Origin: Symbiodinium natans | Lineage: Eukaryota > Sar > Dinophyceae > Suessiales > Symbiodiniaceae | DNA length: 64,000 bases | Assembly: GCA_905221605.1 (NCBI GenBank) | Contig: CAJNDS010002214.1 | Span: 192,512 to 256,511, forward strand | Reading direction: 5' to 3' | Shown here: piece by piece, positions 29,546 through 39,998 of the stretch | Numbering within the stretch: position 1 is the first letter of the stretch | How the letters are laid out: every line of letters starts with the position of its first letter | Position numbers and translations under genes: made by a program | The notes under the pieces: model-generated | Told to the model about the DNA's origin: nothing | Database searches by the model: none | Seen by the model: the letters and a program-made list of their open reading frames with translations, nothing else

Positions 29546-30640
29546 TGCCAGGGCACCGAAGTCACTCAGAGCCACTTTGCACTCCTGGTCTCTGAGGTCC
29601 CGGGTCGTGATCAAGAAGTTGTCCCCCTTTCCGACAAGATCTTCACATCTTGGGAGTTTACGATGTTAGGGGGTACCTTATCGGGTCCTGAATTCTAAGG
29701 GGATCCTGCGATTCGGGGGGTCTCTACGAGTCTCCTTCTTCTCGTAAACAAACATTTGCACTGCATGGACTAAAGCCATGCCTTGATGTCACGATGGGCG
29801 ATGTGCCGCTCATGAAGGTACTTGATCGAGGCCGCCATCTGCCCCCAAACCAAAGAGGGGAGAGTAGCTTCGCGCGTTTTGGGGGAACTGCTCTCCAAAA
29901 AAAGGAGCTCAAACGAGCACTCAACAAGCTGAGGGCTGCCCTGGGCCTGATAGCTGACATGGACGATGTCTCTGGGATTAATCTTGCCATGCTCCTTCAG
30001 CTGCAGCACGTAGCAAAACTGGCTCAGGCAAAGGTCTCCGCACCGACTGAAAGTACAACGAACACAGGAAACTTCGCCCTGTGAGTCCTTCATGTGCATC
30101 TGCATGCCATCGACAAGATCTCCTCATGGCAAGCGAGCATCGAGGCATCCGACCGTCTCCATGCTTGGTCCTCCGCCGTACTTGTCCATGACGATGCACA
30201 CGAAGCACCTGCATTCGCATGGTCGAAGTGACGAAGTGCGTAAATCAGCTGACAAAACAGCTGACAGATGCTGACAGTGACATGCCTCTCGAAATAGACA
30301 GCATGGAAGCGGACGATGTTGGCATGGGAGAGGGACTGGCAAGCGCTGGAGCCCAGGCTTCGTGAGAGCTTCAAGACAGTTACATGGTCAAGCGCCTAGA
30401 CGTTCCGGCCTTCATCAACTCCGCTTCTCGGCGAATGACTGCAGGCGGTGTCTCGACCTGGCAGAGTCTCTTTGCCACGGGATCACGGGCTCCGACCCGA
30501 CCGCGCGGGGGAGTTGACCCGCGTTTGATCGGGCCTTGTCCACCATCTTCACCGCCGCCTGCCACTGAGGCACAACACTTCCCTCGAACCCTGTCACCTG
30601 CGGGCTGCGCCTGCATCCCTGTCTTCCGATGAGCACATGC
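29546..30640 (-). CDS. Protein kinase gene (Ser/Thr type), GC-AG introns
   Basis: Minus strand, exons reconstructed by kinase motifs: about 30570 (QAAVKMVDKARSNAG, VAVK Lys); about 30440 (VIRREAELMKA, helix C Glu); about 30320 (SLSHANIVRFHAVYFERH); about 30200 (CIVMDKYGGG, hinge); 29947-30046 (CGDLCLSQFCYVLQLKEHGK, then INPRDIVHVSYQ); 29782-29838 (exactly 19 codons, MAASIKYLHERHIAHRDIK); 29546-29626 (GDNFLITTRDLRDQECKVAL, then SDFG). The last three join in phase as YQ-MAASIKYLHE and HRDIK-GDNF. Their donors are CAG|GC and AAG|GC. The introns 29627-29781 and the following one hold MITE copies. All catalytic Lys, Glu, HRD, Asn and DFG residues are present, so the kinase could be active; downstream exons were not found. 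Confidence 0.8.
29647..29752 (-). mobile_element. MITE family B copy inside kinase intron
   Basis: Termini GAGTTTACGATGTTAGGGGG and CCTTCTTCTCGTAAACAAAC. It makes up about two thirds of the 155-base GC-AG intron between HRDIK and GDNF. Confidence 0.85.
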
Positions 30641-31839
30641 CTTCCAATGGCGAAGACTTGCTGCTGCAACGTGCAATGAAAGACTCAGCCCCTTGCATAG
30701 ACCACACCAAAGGCTCCCTCTCCAAGAGCTTCGCCAACGCAGTACTCCTGGCCAGCAATCATGTTTGCTACATCGTTGCGATGTGCTGCGCAGGTCCTCC
30801 AAAAGACGCTTGCCGCTTGCCCTCAGAGAAAGAAGGGCAAGAAACTGTTTCAACAATCTTCCTTGTGCTGTTCTTCCATGAGTGGCCACCACTACCAGCC
30901 AGATATTCCAAAGAGAGAGACCACAAGAGTTGACGACGGACACTGGCAAATCTCTGATTCTGACGCAACACACCAGGCCCCATCTTTCCATGCTGAACAC
31001 TGCCGGCATCTGCAGGCACTTCGGGTGGTGGCCCGGTGGTGGCTCTACCAATGCTATCAATGGATCAAAGGGTTGGTCATGGCTGTGGCGAAAACGCCTT
31101 GATGCCTTCATGTGCAGGTCATGTGCTGTCCATCAAAGACGCTTCCACAAGCACGCTCTCAGGCAAGGCATCGCGTGCACTCTGCCTGTCAATATGCCAT
31201 AGTCCTGTACTGGTCTTGTGGCTTGGCACCATGTGACAAACACACCGAGTCATGGCACGACAATATGGAACAAAATGGAGCCGCGCTCTGCAAAGCTAAG
31301 GCAGTGGCAACTCCTCCTCAACGCTCGCACCATGGACAAATTGGCCAGGCAGGTCTCCCTGCCGAAATCTCCAGGCATGCAGCAACACAAGATAGCACAA
31401 GCTGCCACGGCCAGCAGCCACACCTTCTTGCTAGCCTGAGTCTCCTTCTGGGACAAAGTGAAGCCCATTCTGCCGGCACAAGAGCAAGCAAGGCGGCACG
31501 CAAGAGTCTTCGCGAACGGTCTCACTAATCACTAATCAACATGGAAGTGAAGCTGGCTATACTCACGTTCCGGATGAGCTGCAGCGCTTGGGCTTCTTTC
31601 GTGCGAAGTGTTCAATTGCTTTGTGGATCAGGCACGGGGTTGACATGGGTTGCCGGATCAGGAAATGCCTCTTTCATTGTTTTTTTGCAGCCCCCCGAAT
31701 ACAGGCGTGCCCGGACGTCCGTTTGTGCTTCTGAAGGCATCTGGCTATTAGTGTCTTTTCACTCTCGTGCCCGCGTCACCGACCGCGCACACCTTGAAGG
31801 ACTGACGCAAGCTGCTTATGATCCTTGCAGGATTGCAAC

Positions 31840-31885
<46 letters not shown>

Positions 31886-32055
31886 ACAAATGCTGGACTT
31901 TCCTAGGTGGACATCGGTGACAGGTCGTCACCTGGAAATTTGAGGGCCTGCAGTTTCTCTAGTGCTCTGCTATGCTCGGCCAGTCTGGTTCCTCTTCTGC
32001 TGTGGCTGCTTGTAAAGCAGGCCACGCGAGGCTTGCTGAACCGCCCTCTCTTGTC
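30640..32055. other. No firmly supported gene; (AG)n microsatellite at 31842-31884
   Basis: A minus-strand hydrophobic segment near 31390-31460 (SKKVWLLAVAACAILCCC) may be a membrane exon. Other ORFs are unconvincing. 31842-31884 is an AG repeat of about 20 units. Confidence 0.35.
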
Positions 32056-32060
32056 CAAAC
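32056..32060. repeat. Left target-site duplication of the copia element (CAAAC)
   Basis: CAAAC, identical to 40193-40197. Confidence 0.9.
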
Positions 32061-32254
32061 TGCGAAATTGCGAGGTAGCCAAAGTCTACACAAACAACCC
32101 TAAAGTGATCGTGCAACCTCAGCCAACCTCAACACTCAAAGTTCCTATGATGCCTCGGCCTTTTCTCTCTGGGCAAAGTTGTGCTTGAGCCACCAAAGTG
32201 GCAGATCATGAGTAGGGCTCATCTGGGGAGGAAAAGTGTGATTATAATTTCACA
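32061..32254 (-). repeat. 3' LTR of the copia element (194 bp)
   Basis: Begins TGTGAAATTATAATC and ends GCAATTTCGCA in element sense (TG...CA). It is base-for-base identical to 39999-40192 as far as I can compare. Confidence 0.95.
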
Positions 32255-32566
32255 CGCCTCCTTGGACTAAAGTTGCTTTAACTTTCGTCCACACTCAATC
32301 ACACACCCGCTTCAAAGTACGAACCACAATATCAGCAAACAAAGTTCGAAGAAATGTTTTACTCGAAAGTCGGGGGGAATCAGCTGATTCGCAAAAGCTG
32401 CCATCTTCAAAGTGGCTGTTAAAAAGATCGTTGTGCTCTTCAAAGTTGTGGTGCTTGCGAAAGGTATTATGAATCGGCCCAAAGTGCAGCGATTCTGGCT
32501 GTCTGAAATACCAAAGTGCCCAAAGTCGGCATATCGAAATGCAGCGACTCGAAAAGTGGCACATCT

Positions 32567-33430
32567 TCACATCCTGAAGCCACGACGCAAAGTGGGGATA
32601 TCCAAGTGCATCGGCGCAACGCCCTCGTCTGGAAAGTTTGAGAGCTCTTGGTACAGCCGAGATAAAAGTGGGAGGTGCATAAGGCGCGAGTGCCTGCAGT
32701 CAGGCCTGTCAAAGTAGGTGTTGAGATTGTCACAAAGCTCGTACGGGTGAATGCGGTGCAACAAAGTGACAATCGTTCGGCAAGTAGGCTCCCACATAAA
32801 GTTCAGGCTCTGAACTTTGAGAAAGTAATCCACATATCGCCTATTCCATAGACGATTTCCATTGATGGTGATTAACCGAGTAAAGTCTTGTAGCAAAAGT
32901 CGGACTCCAATCGTGATCAACTGCTCTCCTGGCATAAAAGTCACACGATCAAGTCCCTGTTGCAAGGAGATAGACAGTCCAAATGACCAAAATAAAAGTG
33001 ACGATCTCGGAGACAAAGTGAGGTTCAGGCAATCCACCATAGTTCCCACCATTGCTGCAGATGGCAAGACAAAGTTTCCTGACCTCTGAGCTGCAGATGC
33101 AACCATCAACCAAAGTCCTGTAGGTAGAGTAAGCCACAGCTGAAAAGGAACCCAATCCTGCCGAAAAGTGGGGCGTTCCGGTGTCCAGAACCCCACAAAA
33201 GTCCTCTGCAGCACCTCCAACTCAGGAGGTGTATAAAGTCCCAAAGTGGCCGCATACTGGATCAAAGGATAAAGCTTCTGAAACATTTCCGCCGGCGATG
33301 AAAGTGGCAGATAAAGTTGCTCCTTCTGCAACCCATTCCACAAGGTTTCAAGAACCAGCTGCAGACTCAGCCACGTGCGATACGTGCTAAAGTCCACGTC
33401 ACGGCTCTGAGCTGGTGTAAAGCGATCCAT
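32567..33430 (-). CDS. Extra ORF downstream of pol in the copia element
   Basis: 287 codons from ATG at 33430 (MDRFTPAQSRDVDFSTYRTW), in element sense between pol and the 3' LTR, the place where env-like genes sit in some copia lineages. It is Leu/Phe/Trp-rich with moderately hydrophobic segments (FQLWLTLPTGLWLMVASA, SLLFWSFGLSISLQQGL) but no clear signal peptide or Cys-rich ectodomain. I do not recognise the family. An 864-base open frame in young DNA suggests it is used. About 580 bp of noncoding DNA separates it from pol. Confidence 0.6.
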   Translation of the reverse strand: MDRFTPAQSRDVDFSTYRTWLSLQLVLETLWNGLQKEQLYLPLSSPAEMFQKLYPLIQYAATLGLYTPPELEVLQRTFVGFWTPERPTFRQDWVPFQLWLTLPTGLWLMVASAAQRSGNFVLPSAAMVGTMVDCLNLTLSPRSSLLFWSFGLSISLQQGLDRVTFMPGEQLITIGVRLLLQDFTRLITINGNRLWNRRYVDYFLKVQSLNFMWEPTCRTIVTLLHRIHPYELCDNLNTYFDRPDCRHSRLMHLPLLSRLYQELSNFPDEGVAPMHLDIPTLRRGFRM

Positions 33431-33779
33431 CGCCTCAAAGTCTGCTGCGCGGCTCCACCGCGTGCAAAGTTGCGAGAACTGTCTCTGGACGTCTCACACC
33501 TTTAAAGTGCCATGGCGCGCGGGCGCACAAGAGCATCAAAGTGTTTCGAGAGAAGCACCAGAGGGGCGCGAGGCAAAGTAAACCACAAACGCCAAAGAAA
33601 CCCCGAACACCCCGCAAGGTCAAAGTTGGCTGGGGTCGAATTTATGTACATTAAAAGACTAAAGTTAAAATGCGCCTGAACAGCGCGAGTTCGCGTGGAG
33701 AAAGTGCGCGCGTTCGCGCGTGGCGGCGAAGGTTTCGTGCCTGGAAAACGGAAAAGTTGCGCGCGCGTACGCGAGCCGA

Positions 33780-33960
33780 GTGCGCCGAATGCGCCGAAAG
33801 TTGACATGACTGAACATGACTGCAAAGTACACGTCTGCACTGCACAGCACTGCAAAGTACATGTCTGCAAAAGTGACATGTCCGCACAAGACAGCACAAG
33901 TGACATGAAAGACATGAAAAGTGACATGACTGTACACACACACCAAGAGTGACATGTCCG
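33780..33960 (-). repeat. Short degenerate direct repeats between pol and the extra ORF
   Basis: GTGACATG/TGACATGA and TGCAAAGTAC units recur several times on the plus strand. Several overlapping ORFs here are by-products of the repeats. The segment may serve as an untranslated or regulatory region of the element. Confidence 0.45.
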
Positions 33961-34010
33961 CAAAAGTACGTGTTTCTCTCCTCTCACACTCTCTCTTCTT
34001 TCTGTCTTTC

Positions 34011-37000
34011 TCAAAGTGGAAAACCAAAAGTAGGCAGATGCCTGTGCAAGGTTTCTTTGGGAACATACTTCGTCAAGATATCAGCTGGGTTCAAAGTTCC
34101 CAACACTTTCTTTACACGCACCATACCTGAGGCAACAAGTTCTTGAACGTAAAGAAAGCGAAGCTCCACGTGCTTCGTCTTACGGGATGCCCCAAAGCGC
34201 GAAACTATGCTTTTACCAACGTTGGAGTCGGTCCAGATACAAAGGTTTGCTTTCGGGAAAAGTTTCGCCTCCTCGATCAGAGACTTCAGGAAAAGTGCAT
34301 CAGCGGTTCCTGAGCCTATTGCGTACAGCTCGGCTTCTCCACTCGAAAGTGCTACCGTGGCTTGTGTCCTACTGTGCGACAAAATGTTCGCACCCAACAT
34401 GAAAAGTGACACACCCGAAGTGGATCTACGACTGTCTGCGCAGCCAGCCCAATCGGAATCTACGTAAATGTTGATGTCTATGGCTTTGTGTTGTGGGGAA
34501 AGTTGTAGGGTAGGTTGAAGACGTTGCGAAAAGTTCTTCGTACCAGCAAGGTACTTCAAAAGGTGCTTGGCCTTGGCTTCATGCTCTGAGGTCGGGGCAG
34601 AAAGTCCTCGACTGAGCTCCTTTACTGCATACATGATGTCTGGGCGTACACTCGAAAGCCACAAAAGTTGGCCTACGATGCGCCGGTAGCGCTTGTGCGC
34701 TTCCGCGTCCAGAGGCTCAACATTCAACTGCTTTCGCAAAGTGTCTGTGCCCGGAGCAAGGACTGGCTTACAACCTGAAAGTCCTGCCGTCTCAAGCATA
34801 CGATCAATGTACGCAGGGTTCATGCCAACAAGTACGGCGTCGTTCGTTCTTTGAAGCTCACGGCCAAGGAAAGTCACCGATTGACCTTCGTCCAAAGTGC
34901 CTGTCATCTTCAACAACAGGTCTTTCTGCAACTCCGCGACCGAAAGTTCAACATCTGGTTTTGAACCAAAGAACATGAGGTCGTCAACATAAGCAAGCGC
35001 GTAAAGTTGCTTGGTCTCATGCACATAAAGGTTTGGGTCTGACTTGACCCTGCGAAAGCCATTCTTCTTCATGACTGACGCAAAGTGCTCTTGCCAAAGC
35101 TTTGGAGAGTGCTTAAGACCATAAAGCGCCTTCTTCAACTTCCAAAGCGTGCAGCCATCTGGGTAAAACTCGAGCGGGGGTATGACGTAAAAGTCATCAT
35201 CCACAGCAGCGTGCAAGAAAGCTGTGGAAATGTCACCCACTGCTATGTGCCATCCTCTGGCTACAGCCAAAGTAAGCAAAAGCTTCAAGGTGGTGAGCGA
35301 AGGCGTCGAGGCGAAAGTCTCATCCTTGTCATTGACTTCTTGCGTGTAGCCTCGAACTACAAGTCGACAGCGCACAGTGCCGTCGGACTTGCGGACCTTA
35401 ACCCACCGCGTCGAAATGACCTTGTCTAAACGTGCTTGGGGAATGTCCTTGTAGTGAACTTCTTCGAAAACATCGAAAGTCGTCATAGACTTCATCTCCT
35501 TTTTCATCCCTTCTACTTCTTCAACGAGCGGAAACTCGGTTTCATACCACAAGTACGGGTTTTCCAGGGTCTTCATCAGCAAAAGTTCTTTTTCATCCTG
35601 GTTTATTGCTACAGGAACTTCAAGGTCGTTCTTGGTTGTGACTGCAGCAACACGAAGGTAACAAAGTGGCTTGGGTATGCGCTTCCTACCGCTGTAGAAA
35701 GTCACCGCGTTGATCCTCTGCACCTTAGTCGTTCCAACGTCAAAAGTCTCTGTGCTACGCTTGGTCGGTGACGCGGGCGACTCGTCAGAAAGTCGCGGCC
35801 TCGAACCAGGGGGCTGAGGCAAAGCTGCGTCTGTACTCGACCTTGCTTGCGCTGCATTTGCAGTTTGCTCATCCAAAGTCAAGCGTGGAGGCTCAAACTC
35901 AGGCGGAGGCAAGGGCGGTTCTTGCTCTACATCAGAAAAGTAATCTTCCGGAAGGTCCGAAAGATCGTCACGAGCCGGAACAGGCTCTGTGCCATCTAAG
36001 CCCAAAGCTTCTTCCAACTCTGGGTCTGAAAGTTCATAGTTTGGCACGTCATTGCCTTTTTCAGGAGGACCAGAAAGTTGCCCAGACGGTGGCAAAGCTA
36101 GGTTTGTCGCCTCCTCGGACTGCTGCATCGGAAAGATGAAGGAGTCCGTTTCCACCTTTGCACCGGTCGGGTCCCAAGGACGCGCGGTAACCGACTGCAA
36201 AAGTGCCACGTCTGACTGCTGGGTGGGGGGGAGGCGTTTCAAGGAACGCGTCTTGTAAACCCCGCGAGAGTCAGCGACAAAGTGTTGCTCCGACTCTGTG
36301 TCTTTTCCAAGCCAAACGCCACGCTCAAAAGCCGGCTTGCCTTTGTTGACACGCTGTTTTCGGAAAAGTACGGTCTCTCCAAAGCGGCATATGAAGCCGT
36401 TGTACCGCTTTCCCCAGCGTCTCTCAAAAGCAGTAGTGCCAGCAGCGTTGCAAAGGTAACGGTTGACAAGCCACTGCGCGTGGCGCACAAGCCAAGTGAA
36501 AAGCGCTGAGTGAACCGACAGATCAACTTGGTAACGCTGCAAAAGCTCAAGCCGCAAAGCCTTGATCTGTCCATACAAAGTTGCTTGCATGTTTCCAACG
36601 GAACCCTGAGCTTGCTTCCAGCCTGTCGGGGTACTCCGCAAGGAAAGTCCACCGACTTCGCCTGTTACAGCTTCCGCGATGGCTTTCAACGCTGGCTCTG
36701 GGTCGCATTGCAAGATTCCGAAAGTACGTCCGGTTTCTAGAACAAAGCGTCTCAACTCTGCATGGGAGTACGGTGTGCGAGCCTTTGTGGGAATCACCAC
36801 TGAAAGTGCCATGTTCGAGAGAACATCGACAACGTTAAGTATGGTGACCTGTTCCTCACCAGGCTTATCTGAAAGAAAGCTAAAGTCCATCTGCAGGACG
36901 GGCTGTCTCAACGAAAGTTTCTTACTGTGAGCCTGCCTGCTCTTAGCTTTCAAACAAATTTCACACCACGGCTTGAACGGCAAGTGAGTGAGCTCATGCT

Positions 37001-39962
37001 CCAGCCTTTCTGTTAAAGTTGGCTCGCCGGGCTGCTTCAAGCCCTTCGGCCTCTGAGCCAAGTACTCTGGCTGAGCTGGCTCTGCTTCAAAGGCTTCAAG
37101 TGGCAACTTCTCAAAACAAGTAGCGCCAACAAAGTCTTGCGTCACTTCCTGCGTGCCGTATTTGCGCCACAAGTCAAAGTGCCACGTTGGCTCTGCATCA
37201 GGACGCATGATCAAAGTCATGCGCGCATTGCCCAACTCTTCTTCAAAGTGCGGGTCTTCTGGCACATACAAGGTGTTCCGAGACACGTAGTGAACACGAG
37301 CCCAAAACAACTGAAAGTTCAGCCAACGGTCGTGCGTGAAGGCTTCTCCAGTTGCAGGGTCCTTCTCCGAAAGCTGTTCCACCAGGGCCTTCTGGAAGTC
37401 AGGCAAAGTGCCCGAAGCGGCCTGCGCCAAACGCAGACGGAAAGTGTCCTCTGCGGAATGGTCCTTTGGTGGTTTAGGCTTTTCTGCTAAAGTGTCTTGC
37501 GGTTGTGCGAGGGCTTTTGGAACAGGTTGGGGAAAAGTTGACTGCTTGCCAGCGAGTCTACGACCCGTGGATTTGGAGGAAAGTTTAAAGACAGTACGAC
37601 CAACAAAGCGTCCAGAAGACTTCCCTTTGGGATCTTTAGACGTTCGCCAGTTATCATGCAAAGTTTCTTTTCTGCCATCTTCGTACGTAAGGTAAGTGAC
37701 ACGCTCATCAGCTAAGGACTCGAGCTCAACTGGCCTATCTTTCGTCCCTTCAGGAGAAAAGAAAGTCGCTCTAGATCTTTTGTGTATTCTTGTGAGGGTG
37801 TTACCCGAAAGTTCCCAACGATCAGCATTGTAGTAAACGGGGTTAAACTGGGTTGGAGCAATCAAAGTACCTTGTTCATTGGAGTCGTGAAGAAGGTTGC
37901 AAACTTCAACAAACTCATCCTTGTTGAAAGCTCCCAAAGTAGGCCGAAGGAACAAAAGTGACCCTTGTCTGACTATTGGAACTTGGTTTCCATCAGGGGT
38001 TGAAAGTACCTGAGACTCTCTTGTCATCGTCACTTGAAAGCCTTGTCTCAAAAGTCTTCCAACCGAAACCACACAGTACGGTACGTTGCATACGTAAAAG
38101 TGAAGAAAGCAAGGCTGACCGTCAAAGTCAAGCTTCACAAGCCTTCTACCGTAAACCGTCAAGGGTTGACCCGAAATGGATCTCAAAGGCGGTGGCTTCC
38201 CTGAAAGTGGCAAAAGCGGCCACTCCGAAGCAAAGTCCTGAGGACAGCAATGGGTCGCTGCTCCTGAATCAAAAAGTATCCAGGGCTCATTCTCGTCAAA
38301 GGTGGCTGCAACCAAATGTTCCTCCAAAGCATGATCCCGGAATGTCGTGTTCAGGTTCGACACTCCAAGATCGTACACACTGAAAAGTTTCTGAGGCACC
38401 GAGTCGTTTCGATTCAGCGAAAAGGTTTCCAACGGCGCCATGCCAACCGACGAAAAGGTCGCACGCTTCTCGCCATACGAAAAGTCAACATCACCAGTCA
38501 ACATGCCTTCAAAACCAAACGACTGACCAACACCAAAGTTGCCAAGCACGAGTGCCGACATCAAGAAAGAGCTCGGGGAAAGTGAGCTCTTGGCCTTAGG
38601 TTTGGGCGCTGCCTTGGAAAGTCCTGGAGGGGCTGTCACAGTGACAGCTGAAACTGGAGCCTGCTGAGCTCCATGCTGCAAAGTTGACTCTTCCTTAGGC
38701 TTCTGAGGCTGTTGCGGTGACAAAGTCTCCTTTGAGGAGGTGGCTTCAGGCCACCACTCATTCCAACCTGCAAAGTCCTGATACGAATACCAGTCCCAGG
38801 AATCCCACGAGGAATCCCAAAGTGAGTCATCCCATGACTCCCAACTCTCATCGAAAAGTGCTCCGACTGTCCACTCAGACCAGTCGTCCCAAGGGGCCTC
38901 ACCAAAGTAAGACTCTTCTTCCTGGAGACCGTAAAGTTCACTCTCTTCTCCCTCAACAGCATTCACTCTGTTCAGCGGACACTTGCTAGCAAAGTGACCT
39001 GACTTACCACATGTCCAGCACAAGGCACTCGACGATGCCGAAGCACCCGACGACGAACCAAAGTTCTTTCCTTTGCCTTTGCTCTTTCCTTTCAAACTTC
39101 CGAAAAAGTTCCAGTGGGGGCCTTTCTTGCCTTTTCCTTTGCCTTTCATGGGACCAAAGTCCTTTCCTTTTCCTTTCTTTCCTTTGCCCTTTCCTTTTCC
39201 TTTTCCTTTCTTTCCTTTGCCCTTTCCTAGATACCCAATGTCCATGGGCGCTTGTCCGCCTCCTGCGAAAGTGGTCGAGGCAGAGGTCTGCGCTAACGGA
39301 TTCACCAAAAGTCTAGACCTGTAGTACTCCAAGATGACCTCGCGAACCTGCTCATACGTTTGCAAAGTTTTGGCGTTCAAGCGAAGATGCTGCTGCAAAG
39401 CTCCTGTTGTCTTGTTCAGCAAAGTAGCTACCAAAACACCATCTGGCAAAGCTTGACCTGCCTGTTTCTCGTACTTCACCTTGATTGTTTCCCAAACGTT
39501 AAAGTCCTGCTCAAACGTGTTTGGACCAAACCTGAAATCCAAAAGTTGCGTGAGCAAAGCTGTCGACCTGGTTGCATCAGGCAAGGCAAACTTGTTGAAA
39601 AGTCTTCTCCAGGTCTCAAAGCCATTCGACCCGACGTTCTGACGAACGACAAGTTTCGCCGAATCCTTCACAAGCTGGGAAAGTAGATAGTGCAACTTGC
39701 GACTGAAAAGTACACGACTACGCGTTGCATCAACATCCACATCACCTGTGTCCAAAGTTACTTCAAGGTGTGCATCTGTGAACTCGGTTGTCAAAGCTTC
39801 GGCATTGTCGAGCAAAGTCACTGCGCCTGCTTCGAACATCGAAATGTACGCTTTAAAGTTCCATGACCATTCTTCCCAGTCTGCAGGCTGACCGGAAAAG
39901 TTGTCTGGGAGAGGAAGCCTAAGCTTTCCTGCAAAGTCACCATCTTCTCCTAAAGCTGCCAT
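34011..39962 (-). CDS. Copia gag-pol polyprotein (1983 aa)
   Basis: A single ORF from ATG at 39962. Gag: residues 1-240, then a Lys/Gly tract (245-300) and a CCHC zinc knuckle C315-x2-C318-x4-H323-x4-C328. A Trp/Asp/Glu-rich segment lies at 345-405. Protease: FDSGA, D565. Integrase: H989-x3-H993, C1000-x2-C1003, D1026, D1087; the expected catalytic Glu is Gly1123 in QGSVGN (codon GGA). Reverse transcriptase: about 1510-1700, with YVDD at 1658-1661. RNase H: D1835, E1876 or E1878, D1912, and the C-terminal KHVELRFLYVQ motif. The domain order protease-integrase-RT-RNase H defines Ty1/copia. There is no frameshift or stop. The leader between the 5' LTR and ATG is only 36 bases. Apart from the integrase residue it looks intact. 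Confidence 0.97.
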   Translation of the reverse strand: MAALGEDGDFAGKLRLPLPDNFSGQPADWEEWSWNFKAYISMFEAGAVTLLDNAEALTTEFTDAHLEVTLDTGDVDVDATRSRVLFSRKLHYLLSQLVKDSAKLVVRQNVGSNGFETWRRLFNKFALPDATRSTALLTQLLDFRFGPNTFEQDFNVWETIKVKYEKQAGQALPDGVLVATLLNKTTGALQQHLRLNAKTLQTYEQVREVILEYYRSRLLVNPLAQTSASTTFAGGGQAPMDIGYLGKGKGKKGKGKGKGKGKKGKGKDFGPMKGKGKGKKGPHWNFFGSLKGKSKGKGKNFGSSSGASASSSALCWTCGKSGHFASKCPLNRVNAVEGEESELYGLQEEESYFGEAPWDDWSEWTVGALFDESWESWDDSLWDSSWDSWDWYSYQDFAGWNEWWPEATSSKETLSPQQPQKPKEESTLQHGAQQAPVSAVTVTAPPGLSKAAPKPKAKSSLSPSSFLMSALVLGNFGVGQSFGFEGMLTGDVDFSYGEKRATFSSVGMAPLETFSLNRNDSVPQKLFSVYDLGVSNLNTTFRDHALEEHLVAATFDENEPWILFDSGAATHCCPQDFASEWPLLPLSGKPPPLRSISGQPLTVYGRRLVKLDFDGQPCFLHFYVCNVPYCVVSVGRLLRQGFQVTMTRESQVLSTPDGNQVPIVRQGSLLFLRPTLGAFNKDEFVEVCNLLHDSNEQGTLIAPTQFNPVYYNADRWELSGNTLTRIHKRSRATFFSPEGTKDRPVELESLADERVTYLTYEDGRKETLHDNWRTSKDPKGKSSGRFVGRTVFKLSSKSTGRRLAGKQSTFPQPVPKALAQPQDTLAEKPKPPKDHSAEDTFRLRLAQAASGTLPDFQKALVEQLSEKDPATGEAFTHDRWLNFQLFWARVHYVSRNTLYVPEDPHFEEELGNARMTLIMRPDAEPTWHFDLWRKYGTQEVTQDFVGATCFEKLPLEAFEAEPAQPEYLAQRPKGLKQPGEPTLTERLEHELTHLPFKPWCEICLKAKSRQAHSKKLSLRQPVLQMDFSFLSDKPGEEQVTILNVVDVLSNMALSVVIPTKARTPYSHAELRRFVLETGRTFGILQCDPEPALKAIAEAVTGEVGGLSLRSTPTGWKQAQGSVGNMQATLYGQIKALRLELLQRYQVDLSVHSALFTWLVRHAQWLVNRYLCNAAGTTAFERRWGKRYNGFICRFGETVLFRKQRVNKGKPAFERGVWLGKDTESEQHFVADSRGVYKTRSLKRLPPTQQSDVALLQSVTARPWDPTGAKVETDSFIFPMQQSEEATNLALPPSGQLSGPPEKGNDVPNYELSDPELEEALGLDGTEPVPARDDLSDLPEDYFSDVEQEPPLPPPEFEPPRLTLDEQTANAAQARSSTDAALPQPPGSRPRLSDESPASPTKRSTETFDVGTTKVQRINAVTFYSGRKRIPKPLCYLRVAAVTTKNDLEVPVAINQDEKELLLMKTLENPYLWYETEFPLVEEVEGMKKEMKSMTTFDVFEEVHYKDIPQARLDKVISTRWVKVRKSDGTVRCRLVVRGYTQEVNDKDETFASTPSLTTLKLLLTLAVARGWHIAVGDISTAFLHAAVDDDFYVIPPLEFYPDGCTLWKLKKALYGLKHSPKLWQEHFASVMKKNGFRRVKSDPNLYVHETKQLYALAYVDDLMFFGSKPDVELSVAELQKDLLLKMTGTLDEGQSVTFLGRELQRTNDAVLVGMNPAYIDRMLETAGLSGCKPVLAPGTDTLRKQLNVEPLDAEAHKRYRRIVGQLLWLSSVRPDIMYAVKELSRGLSAPTSEHEAKAKHLLKYLAGTKNFSQRLQPTLQLSPQHKAIDINIYVDSDWAGCADSRRSTSGVSLFMLGANILSHSRTQATVALSSGEAELYAIGSGTADALFLKSLIEEAKLFPKANLCIWTDSNVGKSIVSRFGASRKTKHVELRFLYVQELVASGMVRVKKVLGTLNPADILTKYVPKETLHRHLPTFGFPL

Positions 39963-39986
39963 TCTACCAAAGTCCTAGAGCTTTCA

Positions 39987-39998
39987 GCTCCGCTACCA
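39987..39998 (-). other. Primer-binding site of the copia element
   Basis: TGGTAGCGGAGC starts at the first base after the 5' LTR. TGGTA and the following bases resemble initiator-Met-tRNA-complementary sites of copia elements (TGGTATCAGAGC in many). Confidence 0.8.

Noticed and set aside
33651-34066. Overlapping Cys/His/Ser-rich ORFs between pol and the extra copia ORF
   Set aside because: Three frames are open because of TGACATG-type repeats; none resembles a protein family.
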